From CALARM01 sp036746235 (GTDB taxonomy: Bacteria; Vulcanimicrobiota; SpSt-956; JAKJGF01): DNA of 64,000 nt. Made by a program: the position numbers and the translations under genes. This document shows, piece after piece, positions 28,201 through 37,089 of the stretch (positions are counted from its first letter, which is position 1; every line of letters begins with the position of its first letter). The notes under the pieces were generated by a model that searched no databases, was not told the origin of the DNA, and saw only the letters and a program-made list of their open reading frames with translations. The stretch is taken from assembly GCA_036746235.1 (NCBI GenBank), contig DAIOEN010000011.1, forward strand, positions 1-64,000. Direction: 5' to 3'.

Positions 28201-29088
28201 GTAGTCAATCAGGCAACACACCAGAAGGGATTCAAATACTTCATCAAACAGGGAAATATCTGTCTGAATAACGAATTTACTTTTACAGCACCTTATGATA
28301 ATTTTATAGAAGCGGCAATGAATTTTATGCTTGGTAAAGAAATAATTCCGCCTGGAATTAATACAAATCCAAAAGATATAGATTTTGGGAAATTACAGGA
28401 CATATGGAGAAATATGCTCAGAAGCAAGAGCGGAAATAATGAATTCAAGAAAGCCCGGACATTAAATGATTTAATAACCGGACCTATAAATAATCTAAAA
28501 GCTTCAGCTGATCAGAAGATAAGAGATCTTGCTTCTGTATTTCATCTTATTATTCTCGATGAGATAAAGATAAGCCAGGATAATCTCGGGGGATTAAGAT
28601 ATATTCTTGATCATGTAAATAAAATGTACAGTTATCCTTTCTGCTATATTCTTGGTCTTATATACTATAAAAAAGTCATGGATCATCAGTTAGGTACAAA
28701 AACCTATAATTATTTCCTGAAGATAGGAGATAAAGAATATCAGCTTACAAAAGAAGAGATTCATGAGAAACCCCTTGATCTGTTCCTCGAAGCAACGAAG
28801 AGTTTCTTTGAGAATAACAACTGTATGGTAAATACCTATGAAAGTTATGAAATAAGGGATGTGAATCTTGCATGTAACAATCTCCTGGATAAACTTTCAG
28901 AAGGAAATGTGCAGAATAAGATAGACGTATTAAAGAAATGCAGAGATGAAAAGTTAAAGGACATACAGACCTATAATCAGATACAGCAGAATAAAGAGAT
29001 TGGCATACTCATAAACTTTATAAACAGTGAAATAGATAGAGAAATTGAAGATTTAAAAGAAGAATTAAGTCAGACAAATTTATCTTAA
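25291..29088 (+). CDS. Tubulin/FtsZ-like GTPase-superfamily protein (Tubulin_2 type)
   Basis: This 1265-residue protein has an N-terminal tubulin-like nucleotide-binding domain with the opening GLGGTGKWVLTYL (residues 9-21), an acidic turn LLSFDT, and the tubulin signature variant AGGTGSS (181-187) within VVSSVAGGTGSSLFLDAG. About 900 residues of mainly helical sequence follow that I do not recognise. Proteins like this form the large FtsZ-like families described by Makarova and Koonin, found with vWA genes and suggested to remodel membranes; they are not cell-division FtsZ. Context agrees: it sits between a membrane-anchored vWA lipoprotein and a small chaperone-like protein. The ribosome site is AAGGAGG. 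Whether it binds GTP and polymerises cannot be seen. Confidence 0.88.
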   Translation: MPGLTLVIGLGGTGKWVLTYLKKDLINTYGGNVPPQVKLLSFDTVTQNTLAQSKVKEEKEARLGEVYLTPGVETFGKGGDTRPFCDDIVNKDFYPHISPWLSARRYLGMEPGIKGLSPADFDLGTGAGQYRQLGRMTVFMDAINPVGSTLYTNIQNAISALSNNPYAPTMPLTIFVVSSVAGGTGSSLFLDAGLIVRKFSENRGNTKIISILVLPNTFKKVTDSGPIYPNSYASMRELNRFIMTAGKNYKVIHRDPPDGNTTHINTAMIFDQCFFLDGDRSNNPLDVIPENSIYPSISDFILSNLDDNMRDKFDQAWRNISAACNSAAALRPAKKMWINTIGTFSYIFPVEDIIRSCVYRLCIDFISNYFVKIKSDNNSYSLGCNLDPYKEVQSFLTNPGQATFKTFANFTLANSLKQVEPASLSYDDLLSKIKINAPDNPGFDTKVNNVLDMRVSDKVETSKKSGDSLADGYDRILREVNDYKNDYLGFLRDQTSEERFGGKLRLTLQGLSDILLGQFNSSLIKEIKEHIDATSDSNLNASVRANGKNLGSAFKFLDILIDFLATFKSNMKESGETLRKTDWQEVLEARDGAMGQMRDSKDTPVGILNFFAVNSALNNQKLYIESEENLITVISQSYIYEALVELSQRMIDCINFYKRHLSGWTETFINLYKDFIAEQGKFDAIRSGLKDIKVRKYLINDQYEDKLYKQYINTCSELTEGKTPLDNLMNSHKWEWNLDFYNPANSNLGLKLYSIPKGQKQVGLTFHRETEHNVKIFFQKLEPWFEEIRQQTITKRLIAEFPNGGQDLALSLYRECGVFNIITNGARMKEYNFIGLHNSTDDGDLKFRTELQSCITAPMPRWTGKGSIDRLESFKNEYICTLTTIQALLELDEIKAYEDCKQPYHRLTDKTIHHIFPADINAAKYQDRLPEIGEKKRMFHTDVVQLMENIDLLKTFCMLFAFNQIESRDIVVNQATHQKGFKYFIKQGNICLNNEFTFTAPYDNFIEAAMNFMLGKEIIPPGINTNPKDIDFGKLQDIWRNMLRSKSGNNEFKKARTLNDLITGPINNLKASADQKIRDLASVFHLIILDEIKISQDNLGGLRYILDHVNKMYSYPFCYILGLIYYKKVMDHQLGTKTYNYFLKIGDKEYQLTKEEIHEKPLDLFLEATKSFFENNNCMVNTYESYEIRDVNLACNNLLDKLSEGNVQNKIDVLKKCRDEKLKDIQTYNQIQQNKEIGILINFINSEIDREIEDLKEELSQTNLS

Positions 29089-29103
29089 GAAAGGAGTTTA
29101 AAT

Positions 29104-29478
29104 ATGACAGGTGAAAATATAAAGGACATACTTGTAAAAGCCGGTTATACCCTGAATATGACAGGAGAAAACTTCTGGCAGATAACCACTCCTGAAGGAG
29201 AGGCAATGGTAGCCTTTAAACCTTCAAAAAAAATTCTTGAGTTTATAATACCTTTTATGAAACTTCCTGAAGTCAGGAGGGAAGAATTTTATAAAAACCT
29301 TCTGGATCTTAATGCAGACGGACTTGATATAGGTTCCTTTGCAGTAAAGGATGAAGAGATAATGCTTGTAGATAGAATCCTCACAGAGGATCTGGATCAA
29401 AGTGAGGTTACGGGCACTGTAAAATTACTTTTTCAGGAACTGAAAGAAATCTATCCGAAATTAGTTGTCTGGAAGTAA
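29104..29478 (+). CDS. Small CesT/YbjN-like protein
   Basis: This 124-residue protein has the alpha-beta pattern of the type III secretion chaperone/YbjN fold: a short helix, strands with EGEAMVAFK, a helix REEFYKNLLDLNADGLDIGS, then FAVKDEEIMLVDRILTEDLD and a last helix. The LLDLNAD segment is characteristic. It is 15 bp after the tubulin-like gene and directly before the terminator, so it is the last gene of that operon. It may be a chaperone or small-subunit partner of the tubulin-like protein. The fold call is by eye. Confidence 0.75.
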   Translation: MTGENIKDILVKAGYTLNMTGENFWQITTPEGEAMVAFKPSKKILEFIIPFMKLPEVRREEFYKNLLDLNADGLDIGSFAVKDEEIMLVDRILTEDLDQSEVTGTVKLLFQELKEIYPKLVVWK

Positions 29479-29486
29479 GGAAAAGC

Positions 29487-29515
29487 GGACGGAGGGAACC
29501 ACCCTCCGTCCTTTT
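29487..29515 (+). terminator. Rho-independent terminator of the vWA-tubulin operon
   Basis: A perfect 10-bp GC-rich stem (GGACGGAGGG with CCCTCCGTCC) with a 5-base loop is followed by TTTTCATTTT, 8 bp after the stop codon of the CesT-like gene. Confidence 0.92.
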
Positions 29516-29529
29516 CATTTTACTATAAA

Positions 29530-30453
29530 ATGAAGAAAAAAAGACAATCTAACAGAAAAACATCTTCTTACTTTTTATATGATTTACTTGAATTTATTTT
29601 CCCGCCGGGTAATAAAAGGTCGGAACAAAAAACTTCAAAAAATAAGAGTAATTATTTTAGCTATGATAACCTCAGCAACCTGTATAAATATGTGTCAGGC
29701 ATCATAAGTTCTTTAATTTTCTTAATAATTTTGATATTAATTATTTTCTTCTGTATAACGTCTCATGAAAAAGTCTATAAAACTCTTTTAAGTATTTATC
29801 ACAGAATTATAGTTCTTTTTAATAAAATCCATCTGTTTCTGATAAAATTTATAAAACATACTTCAGACTCTAAATATCCTTCTTTAACTGTAGAAATAAT
29901 ATTTACAGTTATCTGTCTGGTAATTGCATGTTTAATTATTTATGCCATTATATCTTTACTCAGAAAAATTTACTACTCAACTTTTGATCTTATAGATTAT
30001 ATAAGTGGAGCGAATTTATCTTCATGGTTATATAAAGGAAACATTTCCAGAGGAAACATTCAGCATTGTCTCGACAGGGTCAATTACTACAGAAAAAAAT
30101 ATAAGGTACCTCTCCTTAAACTGGATGACAGAATATCTGCATTTGCATACAGAGGCAGTATTGAACTTATGCAGAACCATATGGCTCATAAACATTTTAA
30201 AGATGCCGGTAAATCCATATGGAACTACGGTTTTAATGGTTGTTCTGCAGAAAATCAGGGAGACTCCCATGGATGGCCTCTCAGAGGAGATATTAACTCT
30301 ACTATTGATGATATTCTTAAAGCAATGATGGATGAAGGACCGGGAGGAGGGCATCATGATAATATGGTTAACCCCCAATACAGACGCCTTGGAGTAGGTT
30401 TAATTCTGACTTCTGATAAAAAGCTTTACTTCACAAATGATTTCAGTGAATAA
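29530..30453 (+). CDS. Membrane-anchored CAP (SCP/PR-1) domain protein
   Basis: This 307-residue protein has two hydrophobic segments, about 56-78 (GIISSLIFLIILILIIFF) and 117-140 (TVEIIFTVICLVIACLII), followed by a CAP domain from about 175: LDRVNYYRKKYKVPLLKLDD, SAFAYRGSIELMQ, FKDAG, the ENQGDS segment and the terminal GGGHHDNMVNPQYRRLGVGL. The His and Glu expected of the CAP cavity are present. Such domains bind sterols, lipids or peptides or act as proteases outside the cell; no activity can be assigned. It begins 15 bp after the terminator with no evident ribosome site at the ATG at 29530, so start and expression are uncertain. It converges on the 30509 gene. Confidence 0.8.
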   Translation: MKKKRQSNRKTSSYFLYDLLEFIFPPGNKRSEQKTSKNKSNYFSYDNLSNLYKYVSGIISSLIFLIILILIIFFCITSHEKVYKTLLSIYHRIIVLFNKIHLFLIKFIKHTSDSKYPSLTVEIIFTVICLVIACLIIYAIISLLRKIYYSTFDLIDYISGANLSSWLYKGNISRGNIQHCLDRVNYYRKKYKVPLLKLDDRISAFAYRGSIELMQNHMAHKHFKDAGKSIWNYGFNGCSAENQGDSHGWPLRGDINSTIDDILKAMMDEGPGGGHHDNMVNPQYRRLGVGLILTSDKKLYFTNDFSE

Positions 30454-30508
30454 GTCCATTTCAGGCCTTTATCTCATGATTTTTCCATTTAAAATTATAA
30501 TTACAAAT

Positions 30509-33500
30509 TCATTTATTTCCTCGAGAGATTTTATCCATTATGTATATTAAACATGTCATAATACATAAAATAATTCCTGAAATTCCATGGATTCCAGTTT
30601 TGAAGATATTTGTTAAATCTAGAATTAAAATTACAAATAATATAAACATTAAAGTAAAACATGTAGTTTTGGTAATATTTGTAAGTAATTTTTTCTTCTC
30701 CCTGACCCTGGCTGTTTTTATTTCACTGTTTAATATTTTAATTCTTTCCTGATCTCCAATCAGGTTATATATATTCATAACTTTATTTATAAATAATTTC
30801 CCTTTTTCTTCATCTTTTCCCTCAATATAACAAATAGCAAGATTTTTATAGCTGCCGGCTAATAACTCTGAAATAATAATATTATCAGGATTTGCTTCAT
30901 AGACAGGTTGCAATATATCTATAGCTTCTTCATAATATTTTATCTTTTCTTCTTTCTTTTCTGAAACATTACCGAGAGCAGTATAAACTCTTGATAAATC
31001 TTCTGCGAAATTGATATTCTCACGATCTTTTTCACAGAGGTTTTTTCTTATCTCTAAAGATTTTTTATAATAGTTTTTTGCTTCATGATTTTTACCTGTA
31101 TTTTCCATTAGTACAGCAAGCTTCAGATATGTGTCGGCAAGGGAAGCTGCAACAGGAACAAGATCAGGGTCTTCCTTATAAAGAGACTCCTTTATATCCA
31201 TTGCCTTTTTATAATATTTTATTAGTTCCTTTTTATCATCTCCCGTGTTAGCAGGTAAGTCAGTTTTTTCATATTCCGTTTTTTCATATACCGTTTCAAT
31301 TTCCTCCCTAAGTTTACCTTTTCTAATTCCATTGATTATGACTAAAACACATATACCTGTAGTTATATACAGTATTATAATTGCTAAAATGGAATATGAA
31401 AAAGTAGTTGTTTTATCTCCAGATTTAAATATACCTGCTGTATTTGAAATTAGAATTCCTATTACTACGAAAAATAAAGTAGCTAATGCAATGTTACTAA
31501 TATTTATCAGTAATTTATTCTCTTCTTTAGTCTTTGCTCTATTAATTTCATATTCTAATCTTGTACTTTTTTTATAATCTCCCATTAGAATATACATATT
31601 TATAGCTTCATTTATAATTACCTGTCCTTTTTCTTTATTTCCTTCACGAAGATAAAGAATACCAAGAGTATCACAGGTATATGCTAATAACATTGCAATA
31701 TCGATAGTATCAGGTATTTTTTCATAGACAGGTTTCAATAGTTCTATGGCTTTTTCATAACATCTTATCTTTTCATTTCTCTTATCTAAAAAATTGCCCA
31801 GAACATAATAAGTTCTTGCAAGTCCTTGAATAATATCGATATTTTCAGGTTCTCTTTCATAGAGATTTTTTGCTATATCTAAAGATTTCTCAAGATAAAT
31901 TTTTGCTTCGTCTTTTTTTTCTGTGTCTTGTAATGCTACTGCAAGATTTCGATATTTTCCGGAAAGAGTATCGGCAACAGGAATAATATCCGGTTCATTT
32001 TTATATATGGGTTCCAGTATATCTATAGACTTCTGGCAATATCTTATTTCTTCTTTTTCATATCCTGCTTCCCCCAAAAATATGGCAAAATTTCCGTATA
32101 GTAAAGCAAGACTATGAGCGTTATAAACAGTCTGACAGTTTTTATATCTGAATTCCGCTATTTTTATTGACTCTTCACAATATTCCTTTGCCTGTTCCTG
32201 ATAACCCATAGAAAATAAAAGATTTGCCGCATTGCCATAATTAATTCCGAGTGATCTTGCAATCTTAGTATCTTCAGGAGATAAGTTGTCCAGAAGAATC
32301 ATAAAGGGATTATCGCTGTAAAATTCTTTATTGTGTGGTATAAGGCATAAACCATATAAAATATTTAGAATTCCTATGGCTTCTTCATAATATTTTAGTG
32401 CCATTTCTTTACAGTTTATATTATCATAAAGTGAAGCAATTTGTCCGTAGTTTTGTGAAAGACTGTATAATATTGAGATTTTCCCACAATTTTTTTCTCT
32501 CAGCAATATTCTCTTTTCTATGGAAACAGTCCCTTTATAAAAAATTATGGAAAATGGAGCAAAAAGTGTATTCATAAATTCAAGAGCAATTTCTTCCATT
32601 ACTTTTCCGGTCCGCAAATTTCCTTCTTCTCCGGCAACCTCTACAAATTCATTTAATTCCTTATCCGTCTCTTTAATATCTTCTTCTCTGATATGTCCTT
32701 CAAGAAAGCTCTTAAAAGCAATTGCAATTTCATATCCTCCTTCTTCTACAAGTGTTACCATAAAAGAATATCTTCTGTTATAATAAAGGTCTCTGAATAA
32801 GAATGTAAAAGAATTTCCATACTCAGAAAAAGGAATTTCCTCTTTTACTTTTTCAACCCAGTAATCTTCAGGATTATCCTCTTTTACTCTGTCTCTTAAA
32901 TACCTGTAAATCACATATTCCAGAACCTTCTGATAGATAAAATAATAACCTCCTCCTTCATAATCAACCCTTTTTCTTATCATCCCTTCTGTTACTGCAA
33001 GCTCTACAGGAGATACCTCAACACATGCTTCACCAGTTGTTCTTTTTTCTGCCCAGTTTTTTCTTATCTTATGATAATCCTCTTCAGTCAAATAAGAACT
33101 CTTTGACTCTATCATAGAAGTTATTATTTCACCCAGAGCGTCTTTAATAGCTGCTTTTTTCTCATAAAGACTGTCTATATAGGCAGAATAAACCCTGCCG
33201 GAATCCTTCATATCTGCTCCCTTTTTCCCTCCGTAGGTCTGATTGTAAAGATGGAGCATAAGAGGATTACTCAGTATCTTTTTTGTCGTTATTTTTAAGT
33301 CTTCCCATGAACTGGTACATGCACTGAGAGAAGTTTCTTCTTTCTTTGACTCTTTCTGATAATTTTCATAAACCTTTTTTGCCATATCTTCCGTTAAAGG
33401 CTCAAGGTTTAATACAGGATGGTCTTCTTCCTGTTTCATAAAAGGATCATCTGTTCTGTCTTTCTGTATATAATAAAGACATGCCATCTCTCTGGAAAGT

Positions 33501-35131
33501 CTGTATAGAGGGTCTGTCCTTGTGGCCTGTCTGTCTTTTAATCTCCCATACCAGGTTGAGAAAAATTCTTCTCTCATTGAAATTACGATTTTACACCAGG
33601 GATATTCCGATGCAGTTTCTATTAATTCCAGAGCATTTTCAAAAACCTGAAAAGGCGTTCCTGCCTCATTGATTGCATCAAGGACTATTACAAATTTCCT
33701 TCCCTTTATTTTATCCTTTTTCCATTCTTCCTGAAGCTTTTTGAATAATTCTCTGAAATCACTGAAATCATCGGCTTTTAAGCCAATTTTTTCGACTATG
33801 TTCTTAAACAGAATATTTCTGCTGTTATCTACCAGAATGCCGTCACCTCTTAAAAAGAAAGTGAGATGTTCCGAATATCTTGCTATATGTGCATCCTGAA
33901 CAGGAGAATATTCTTTTTTGAATCTCAGTAATTTTTCAACCTGATTGGTAAGGAAGGCTGTTTTCCCTGACCCTGCACCTCCTGTTAATATGAAGCCGCT
34001 TATAAAATGTTCCGGTGTTTTTTTATCTCTGTCTTTTCCTATATAAACTTCTCCTGATTTGATAAAAGACTGAAAATGTCTGTCCATATCAGGAGGAACT
34101 TCATAACAGCCAGGAAAATATTTTGTGTTTAACATATACTCATAGGTTCGTTCGCTGTAATCATAACAACTGTCGCTGAGAGTCCAGGGGGCACATGATT
34201 GTTTGCTTATAGACCATACGATCTTTTTTCTCTCGAGTTTTTCTTTTAAAGAATCAAAGGAACTGTCAAGTGTTTTCTTATCGAAAACACCAAGATAATA
34301 AACATAGGCTTCTTTTATTTTTTCATCCTGTCTTATACTGTGATGTCCGTCATAGGCATAAACCGGTTCATCTTCAAGTTTTTTAATGAAAAGAGGGTAG
34401 AGGGGAATATATTCTCCTCTTTCGTTTTTCATAACAACAGAGTTTTTAAAATATTCTTTCAGTTTTTCATCTAATTCTAACTCTTCCTGTCTGTCTATTT
34501 CTATGCCTTTTAAATTTGTCACCCTTATACTATCCTGGCAATCTTCTATATTATCTTCAGTCATCAAAAGAAGAGAACTTTTTCCCAGAAAAGAGAATTT
34601 TTCAAGAATAAAATTTAATAAAGGGAGGTAGAAATCCACTATTTGAATACATTTTTTTTCCTCCGGAAGCTGTCCTCCGTGAGCAATAGAATTTCTCAGT
34701 GCAAGTATGGCTTCCATTCTGTTAATCGAACGATTGCCTCTGAGATCAAAAAAAGGTTCACATATTTCTACTTTACTTTTTAATTCATTTGATAGCAAAG
34801 GGAAAAAGGGATTGGAAAATAGTTCAGGAATATGTTTGCAGAGTGTCAGATAAAGACTTATCCAGTCATTGAAAAAAGGGCATCTTATTCTGGCCACTGC
34901 TTCATTTATTGATTTTACAGATTCTATTTTTTCCTGAGGTATTTCTTCAGCTTTTCTCAGATCGTTTAAATACTGGCTTAACAGAGGAAGTGTTACAATA
35001 CGAAGTGCCTGATAGAGAGTAAAAGGAACTGACCATAATCTTTCCTGAGAAGACCGGCTTTCATCTATTATGATACTGTAAGGTTTTGCTACAGGGTATG
35101 GGTAGGTTTTTACAATTTCTCTCTTTAGCAA
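30509..35131 (-). CDS. HEPN-like/NACHT-type STAND NTPase with TPRs and duplicated membrane modules
   Basis: 1540 residues from a TTG codon with GAGGG six bases upstream; no nearby ATG fits. The N-terminal HEPN-like domain has PFFNDW (85-90, position of LGHW) and RNSIAHG (146-152), then the LYP domain (LYPLFIKK at 244). The STAND ATPase has P-loop GGAGSGKT (about 384-391) and Walker B FVIVLDAINEA (about 480-490). From about 870 come TPRs arranged as two similar blocks, each ending in a pair of membrane helices (near 1215-1270 and 1480-1535), so the sensor end is membrane-bound. STAND NTPases act as ligand-gated switches in bacterial immunity; the TPRs would sense and the HEPN-like domain would be the effector. 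That mechanism is inference. No neighbour overlaps. Confidence 0.88.
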   Translation of the reverse strand: MLKREIVKTYPYPVAKPYSIIIDESRSSQERLWSVPFTLYQALRIVTLPLLSQYLNDLRKAEEIPQEKIESVKSINEAVARIRCPFFNDWISLYLTLCKHIPELFSNPFFPLLSNELKSKVEICEPFFDLRGNRSINRMEAILALRNSIAHGGQLPEEKKCIQIVDFYLPLLNFILEKFSFLGKSSLLLMTEDNIEDCQDSIRVTNLKGIEIDRQEELELDEKLKEYFKNSVVMKNERGEYIPLYPLFIKKLEDEPVYAYDGHHSIRQDEKIKEAYVYYLGVFDKKTLDSSFDSLKEKLERKKIVWSISKQSCAPWTLSDSCYDYSERTYEYMLNTKYFPGCYEVPPDMDRHFQSFIKSGEVYIGKDRDKKTPEHFISGFILTGGAGSGKTAFLTNQVEKLLRFKKEYSPVQDAHIARYSEHLTFFLRGDGILVDNSRNILFKNIVEKIGLKADDFSDFRELFKKLQEEWKKDKIKGRKFVIVLDAINEAGTPFQVFENALELIETASEYPWCKIVISMREEFFSTWYGRLKDRQATRTDPLYRLSREMACLYYIQKDRTDDPFMKQEEDHPVLNLEPLTEDMAKKVYENYQKESKKEETSLSACTSSWEDLKITTKKILSNPLMLHLYNQTYGGKKGADMKDSGRVYSAYIDSLYEKKAAIKDALGEIITSMIESKSSYLTEEDYHKIRKNWAEKRTTGEACVEVSPVELAVTEGMIRKRVDYEGGGYYFIYQKVLEYVIYRYLRDRVKEDNPEDYWVEKVKEEIPFSEYGNSFTFLFRDLYYNRRYSFMVTLVEEGGYEIAIAFKSFLEGHIREEDIKETDKELNEFVEVAGEEGNLRTGKVMEEIALEFMNTLFAPFSIIFYKGTVSIEKRILLREKNCGKISILYSLSQNYGQIASLYDNINCKEMALKYYEEAIGILNILYGLCLIPHNKEFYSDNPFMILLDNLSPEDTKIARSLGINYGNAANLLFSMGYQEQAKEYCEESIKIAEFRYKNCQTVYNAHSLALLYGNFAIFLGEAGYEKEEIRYCQKSIDILEPIYKNEPDIIPVADTLSGKYRNLAVALQDTEKKDEAKIYLEKSLDIAKNLYEREPENIDIIQGLARTYYVLGNFLDKRNEKIRCYEKAIELLKPVYEKIPDTIDIAMLLAYTCDTLGILYLREGNKEKGQVIINEAINMYILMGDYKKSTRLEYEINRAKTKEENKLLINISNIALATLFFVVIGILISNTAGIFKSGDKTTTFSYSILAIIILYITTGICVLVIINGIRKGKLREEIETVYEKTEYEKTDLPANTGDDKKELIKYYKKAMDIKESLYKEDPDLVPVAASLADTYLKLAVLMENTGKNHEAKNYYKKSLEIRKNLCEKDRENINFAEDLSRVYTALGNVSEKKEEKIKYYEEAIDILQPVYEANPDNIIISELLAGSYKNLAICYIEGKDEEKGKLFINKVMNIYNLIGDQERIKILNSEIKTARVREKKKLLTNITKTTCFTLMFILFVILILDLTNIFKTGIHGISGIILCIMTCLIYIMDKISRGNK

Positions 35132-35389
35132 AAGATTCCCTCACTCTCTATTAAAAGCTTTTATCATTCTTCAAGGAGTAGTTTTATTATTTCTTCCTGT
35201 CTGAGAATTTTCCTGCTCGATCTTCAGGAGATAGCTAAATCAGAATAATAATCTGGATAAAAAAGTATAGGTTGTATATATTTTTGATTGTAAAACTATT
35301 TCTTCAGTAAAAATCTTTTTTTCTGAAGGTTTAACTTTGTTTTTTATTGAATTAATAAAAATTCTATTTGACAGAGGGAGGTCAGTAAA
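35132..35389. other. Divergent intergenic region
   Basis: These 258 bp between the starts of the 30509 and 35390 genes must hold both promoters. A weak inverted repeat CTTCAG/CTGAAG flanks an A/T tract near 35300-35325. I see no consensus promoter I would defend. Confidence 0.4.
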
Positions 35390-36397
35390 ATGAGCCTTGA
35401 AGCAAAAGTCTGTCCTAACTGCGGTTCAAATGATATTAATGAGCAGTTAAAATGTATCTATTGTGGAAGTCAGCTTAGCTACTCTTCTAACGGTGTCCTG
35501 AGTCTGGCAGGTATAACAAGAGGCTGTGCCGGATGTGGATATCAGAACAGCCCCGGAACAAGATTCTGCGGAAAATGCGGTAAGTCCCTTGTCAGGGAAT
35601 GTACAGTATGCCGTAAGGAACATCCGGTAGAACTGCTATTCTGTCCTCAGAAAGGTATAAATATAGATAAATACCCTCACTTTCAAGAACTTTTATCAAA
35701 AATTAAAGGGAAAGAATCTAATATGCTAAGGCTTTTTAATAACTATAAAGAAGTAAAAAGTAAATTAAATGAATTAACCCTTGCAAATTCAGAAGAAAGC
35801 AGAAGAAAAGAGATAATGTATTATCAAGATTCTGTTACAAATTCTAAAAAGAGAATCGCCGAAATTCAGAAAAAATACAAAAATGATTACAGGGTAAAGG
35901 AATGTCCTGTTGTGAAAAGCATATTTCTTCTCGTATCAGGTTCTGTAAGTTTTTTTATATCTGAAGTTTTTTGGATTTTATGTGGCAATAATTTTACCCC
36001 TGATTTGTGTGGAACAATAGGGGCTTTATTTGCTTTCTATGGTGTTTTTGCCTTTCTGGGCGGTATTGCTTTTTTAATAAAAACCATGCTTAATTTAAAG
36101 TTCTACCTTGAAGCAAGAAAAGAAAGAAATAATTCTATAAATTACGAAGGTAAAAATATAAATAAACAGGAAGAATCAATAAAGAGTATTGAACAGGATA
36201 TCCGGTGCGGCCGTGAAAAATTTGCTACCAGGCCTCTGGAAGAGGAAATAGAGAAAATTATAGAGACGTTAAAGAAAGAAATGAAAGAATTTAATAGAGA
36301 AAAGGAAGAAGTTTATAAATCAGGAAAAGAAGCATGCTGTGAAAAAGAAATTTATTTTTCTATAAGCCAGGAATTAATCAACCTGGCCGGTAGATGA
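35390..36397 (+). CDS. Double zinc-ribbon membrane protein
   Basis: This 335-residue protein has four CxxC-type pairs in the first 95 residues: CPNC ... CIYC, CAGC ... CGKC, then CTVC with a later Cys, that is a double zinc ribbon as in many bacterial regulatory proteins. A coiled coil (about 105-170) is followed by two membrane helices (FLLVSGSVSFFISEVFWIL, ALFAFYGVFAFLGGIAFL) and a second coiled coil with basic and acidic stretches. No enzymatic motif is present. It is divergent from the 30509 STAND gene, with ribosome site GGGAGG. It may be an accessory or sensor for the neighbours. Confidence 0.82.
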   Translation: MSLEAKVCPNCGSNDINEQLKCIYCGSQLSYSSNGVLSLAGITRGCAGCGYQNSPGTRFCGKCGKSLVRECTVCRKEHPVELLFCPQKGINIDKYPHFQELLSKIKGKESNMLRLFNNYKEVKSKLNELTLANSEESRRKEIMYYQDSVTNSKKRIAEIQKKYKNDYRVKECPVVKSIFLLVSGSVSFFISEVFWILCGNNFTPDLCGTIGALFAFYGVFAFLGGIAFLIKTMLNLKFYLEARKERNNSINYEGKNINKQEESIKSIEQDIRCGREKFATRPLEEEIEKIIETLKKEMKEFNREKEEVYKSGKEACCEKEIYFSISQELINLAGR

Positions 36398-36775
36398 GGA
36401 AAATTAATTATCGTACCTTCGATAATTTTTTCAGCAGATTTATCTATATCGCCGTTGGTAATAGCTGTTATTACCCTCCAGATATTGGAAGTTTTTTACA
36501 TACCTTTACCTGTTTTTGTCTGCTTTATGACAGATTTTTTATCCATAATAAATAGATTATTTTTTATAATTCTTATACCATTTGCCTTAAAAGTAGTAGT
36601 CTGCCTGCCCGGTGCTCCGGAGTTAGGTCGTCCACGAAGGGCAAAATATCACGTAGCACAAGTGTATTTAATTCAATTATAAACATTGCAGTTAGATTTT
36701 TCGGATGAGCACCAGGCAAATAGACTGTATGTGTTTATCACTCGGATTATACGTTCAAATTAAAGCGATTCCTTA
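36398..36775. other. Intergenic region with a small inverted-repeat element
   Basis: These 378 bp separate convergent genes. They contain the 129-bp inverted-repeat element at 36598-36726. In other frames the sequence gives only broken peptides, for example LRDILPFVDDLTPEHRAGR on the minus strand, that I cannot assign. Confidence 0.45.
36598..36726. mobile_element. Candidate 129-bp inverted-repeat (MITE-like) element
   Basis: The ends are imperfect 20-bp inverted repeats: AGTCTGCCTGCCCGGTGCTC at 36598-36617 and the complement of AGTCTATTTGCCTGGTGCTC at 36707-36726, identical at 16 of 20 positions. It is more GC-rich than its flanks and has no coding potential. It could equally be a structured RNA or large hairpin. 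Confidence 0.4.
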
Positions 36776-37075
36776 TTAAATACCAGCTATCCGATTTTTG
36801 GCGTAATTAATCAGATTGTTCAAAAATGATTCATAATTTGGTATAAGCCTTTTTAAATAGACCTGGGTATTTAGATTATTATAGTCTAATATTTTTTCCC
36901 ACTCATTTAATTTTCCTGATTTCTCAATTTCTTCTATAATACCTGCGTTTACTATATTTTCTAAACGTTCAGCGTAATCACTAATAAGCACATCTAAGAT
37001 TTCTGGATCTATTTCACTTAACTTCCCTTTACTTTGTAATTCTGAAACCCATTGTTTTGCAATCGACTTAAACAT
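36776..37075 (-). CDS. Small helical protein, unknown function
   Basis: This 99-residue protein is predicted to be all helical. It has a strong AAGGAG ribosome site and is 14 bp downstream of the 37090 gene, so the two are probably co-transcribed. The central segment ISDYAERLENIVNAGIIEE resembles short DUF5663-like proteins in spacing, but I am not certain. It has no Cys or His motif and no membrane segment. Confidence 0.7.
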   Translation of the reverse strand: MFKSIAKQWVSELQSKGKLSEIDPEILDVLISDYAERLENIVNAGIIEEIEKSGKLNEWEKILDYNNLNTQVYLKRLIPNYESFLNNLINYAKNRIAGI

Positions 37076-37089
37076 AATATATTCTCCTT

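Noticed and set aside
29530..29600. CAP-domain gene as part of the vWA-tubulin operon
   Set aside because: A strong terminator lies between it and the operon, and its ATG lacks a ribosome site, so co-transcription is not supported.
36455..36682. 75-codon plus-strand hydrophobic frame
   Set aside because: No ribosome site, and it runs into the inverted-repeat element; the hydrophobicity reflects AT-rich sequence.
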